Positions 12,889 to 13,499 of a stretch of DNA of 13,499 bases are shown piece by piece. Where the stretch lies: positions 1-13,499 of the forward strand of contig CAZQKL010000056.1 in assembly GCA_964593895.1 (NCBI GenBank), given 5' to 3'. This DNA comes from CAZQKL01 sp964593895 [NCBI: uncultured bacterium] (GTDB lineage Bacteria; DYJV01). The translations under genes were made by a program, and so were the position numbers. Position 1 is the stretch's first letter; every line of letters begins with the position of its first letter. The notes below the pieces were generated by a model. The model saw only the letters and a list, made by a program, of their open reading frames with translations. It made no database searches and was not told where the DNA came from.

Positions 12889-13499
12889 TTATTTTATTTT
12901 AACTCCTGTTAATAATTGATTTAAAATCATTCCCATTGCATCTTTTGGTGCATCAATTTTTTTCTTTTCTTCATCTTTTTTCTTACTCCATACTGATTCA
13001 GGTCTTACTTGAAGAATTATAACATTATCAGGAAATTTCATATCAGCATCAATTCCAAATTCAATATCATAAGGTTTTCCGTAATAATCCTCAATTCTTA
13101 CTGCCAATTTGCATAGATATTTTATCTCTTCTTCAGTTAAACAAAACTTCTCCCTTCTCTCCTTATCAACCTCTCTTTTGACAATGTCACTTCCACCTTC
13201 TCTGTAAACGCATTCAATTTCTTTTGAGCCTTTGATTTTTTTTATTATATCAAATGTAACTTTATCAATTAAATAGGTGTCTGGAGTAACAAGACCACTT
13301 ACAACTGCTTCTCCAAGCCCATAACTTGCGTCAATGGAAATTTTTGATAAATCTCCATTTACTGGATTTAATGTAAAAATCACACCTGAGACCCTTGAAT
13401 TTACCATTTTGGGAATTCCAACTCCAATATTAAATGCAAGGTCCATTCCCTTATTTAGCCTATAATGAATAGCTTCAACATTATAAGAGCTTGCCCAAC
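12889..13499 (-). CDS. PEP-synthase-like ATP-grasp protein, probable phenylphosphate synthase ATP-binding subunit (5' end outside window)
   Basis: The reading frame is open to the right edge, so this is the C-terminal part (about 203 residues) of a longer protein; the ATG at 13446 is internal because the frame upstream continues with family-like sequence (WASSYN...). The visible part matches the end of the PEP synthase / pyruvate phosphate dikinase ATP-binding domain: MVNSRVSGVIFTLNPVNGD, then SYGLGEAVVSGLVTPDTY, and near the end the YDIEFGID and ILQVRPE motifs. The protein stops soon after RPE, with a short lysine-rich tail and no phospho-histidine or PEP-binding domain. That architecture matches the ATP-binding subunit of phenylphosphate synthase, which with a separate His-carrying subunit transfers phosphate from ATP to phenol. 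It lies 22 nt upstream of the UbiD gene. A PEP-synthase-like kinase acting on another substrate is possible. The domain is secure, the substrate is inferred from context. Confidence 0.8.
   Translation of the reverse strand, partial: WASSYNVEAIHYRLNKGMDLAFNIGVGIPKMVNSRVSGVIFTLNPVNGDLSKISIDASYGLGEAVVSGLVTPDTYLIDKVTFDIIKKIKGSKEIECVYREGGSDIVKREVDKERREKFCLTEEEIKYLCKLAVRIEDYYGKPYDIEFGIDADMKFPDNVIILQVRPESVWSKKKDEEKKKIDAPKDAMGMILNQLLTGVKIK

Noticed and set aside
13444-13446. ATG at 13446 as start of the ATP-grasp gene
   Set aside because: The frame continues upstream to the window edge with family-like residues, and the remaining protein would lack most of the ATP-grasp domain.

Overview
This is an AT-rich window (GC about one third, judged by eye) that is almost entirely coding. 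Every gene lies on the minus strand, so transcription runs from high to low coordinates. An outer-membrane-type protein with an N-terminal signal peptide and a C-terminal aromatic residue points to a diderm bacterium. Two tungsten/molybdenum aldehyde:ferredoxin oxidoreductase (AOR) family proteins, two multi-cluster ferredoxins and a prenyl-FMN UbiD system point to an anaerobe that uses aromatic compounds. The phylum cannot be determined from the sequence.

Upstream unit (13499 to 9521). It enters the window inside a PEP-synthase-like ATP-grasp gene that stops right after that domain, as in the ATP-binding subunit of phenylphosphate synthase. Next come a UbiD-family (de)carboxylase with its catalytic Arg-Glu-Glu set intact, an LpdD-like small protein, a UbiX flavin prenyltransferase and a 'phenol MetA pathway' outer-membrane protein. 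A clear intrinsic terminator follows at 9499-9517. The set reads as: take up an aromatic substrate, activate it (phosphorylation of a phenol), and carboxylate it with a prFMN enzyme.

Downstream unit (9432 to beyond position 1). Eleven genes are overlapping, abutting or separated by at most 17 nt: an AMP-forming acyl/aryl-CoA ligase, a small zinc-ribbon protein, AOR-1, a four-cluster ferredoxin, a Tm-1-like (UPF0261) protein, AOR-2, a three-cluster ferredoxin, an HD-domain protein, a MoaD/ThiS-like sulfur carrier, a MoeB/ThiF-like activating enzyme and the start of a HAD-family protein. The MoaD/MoeB pair probably serves the pterin cofactor of the two AOR proteins.

Taken together, the window resembles an anaerobic phenol-type pathway (phenol to phenylphosphate to 4-hydroxybenzoate to a CoA thioester) followed by tungsten-enzyme chemistry. 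The reactions of the two AOR proteins are not known: benzoyl-CoA-reductase-like (BamBC-like) reduction and aldehyde/acid redox chemistry are both open. The most unusual points are the tandem AOR-ferredoxin cassettes with a Tm-1-like gene between them, and the second ferredoxin, which has lost exactly the four cysteines of one [4Fe-4S] cluster. There is no gene-free stretch over 300 bases; the longest gap is the 88 bases at 9433-9520. No tRNA, rRNA, CRISPR array or insertion sequence was seen.
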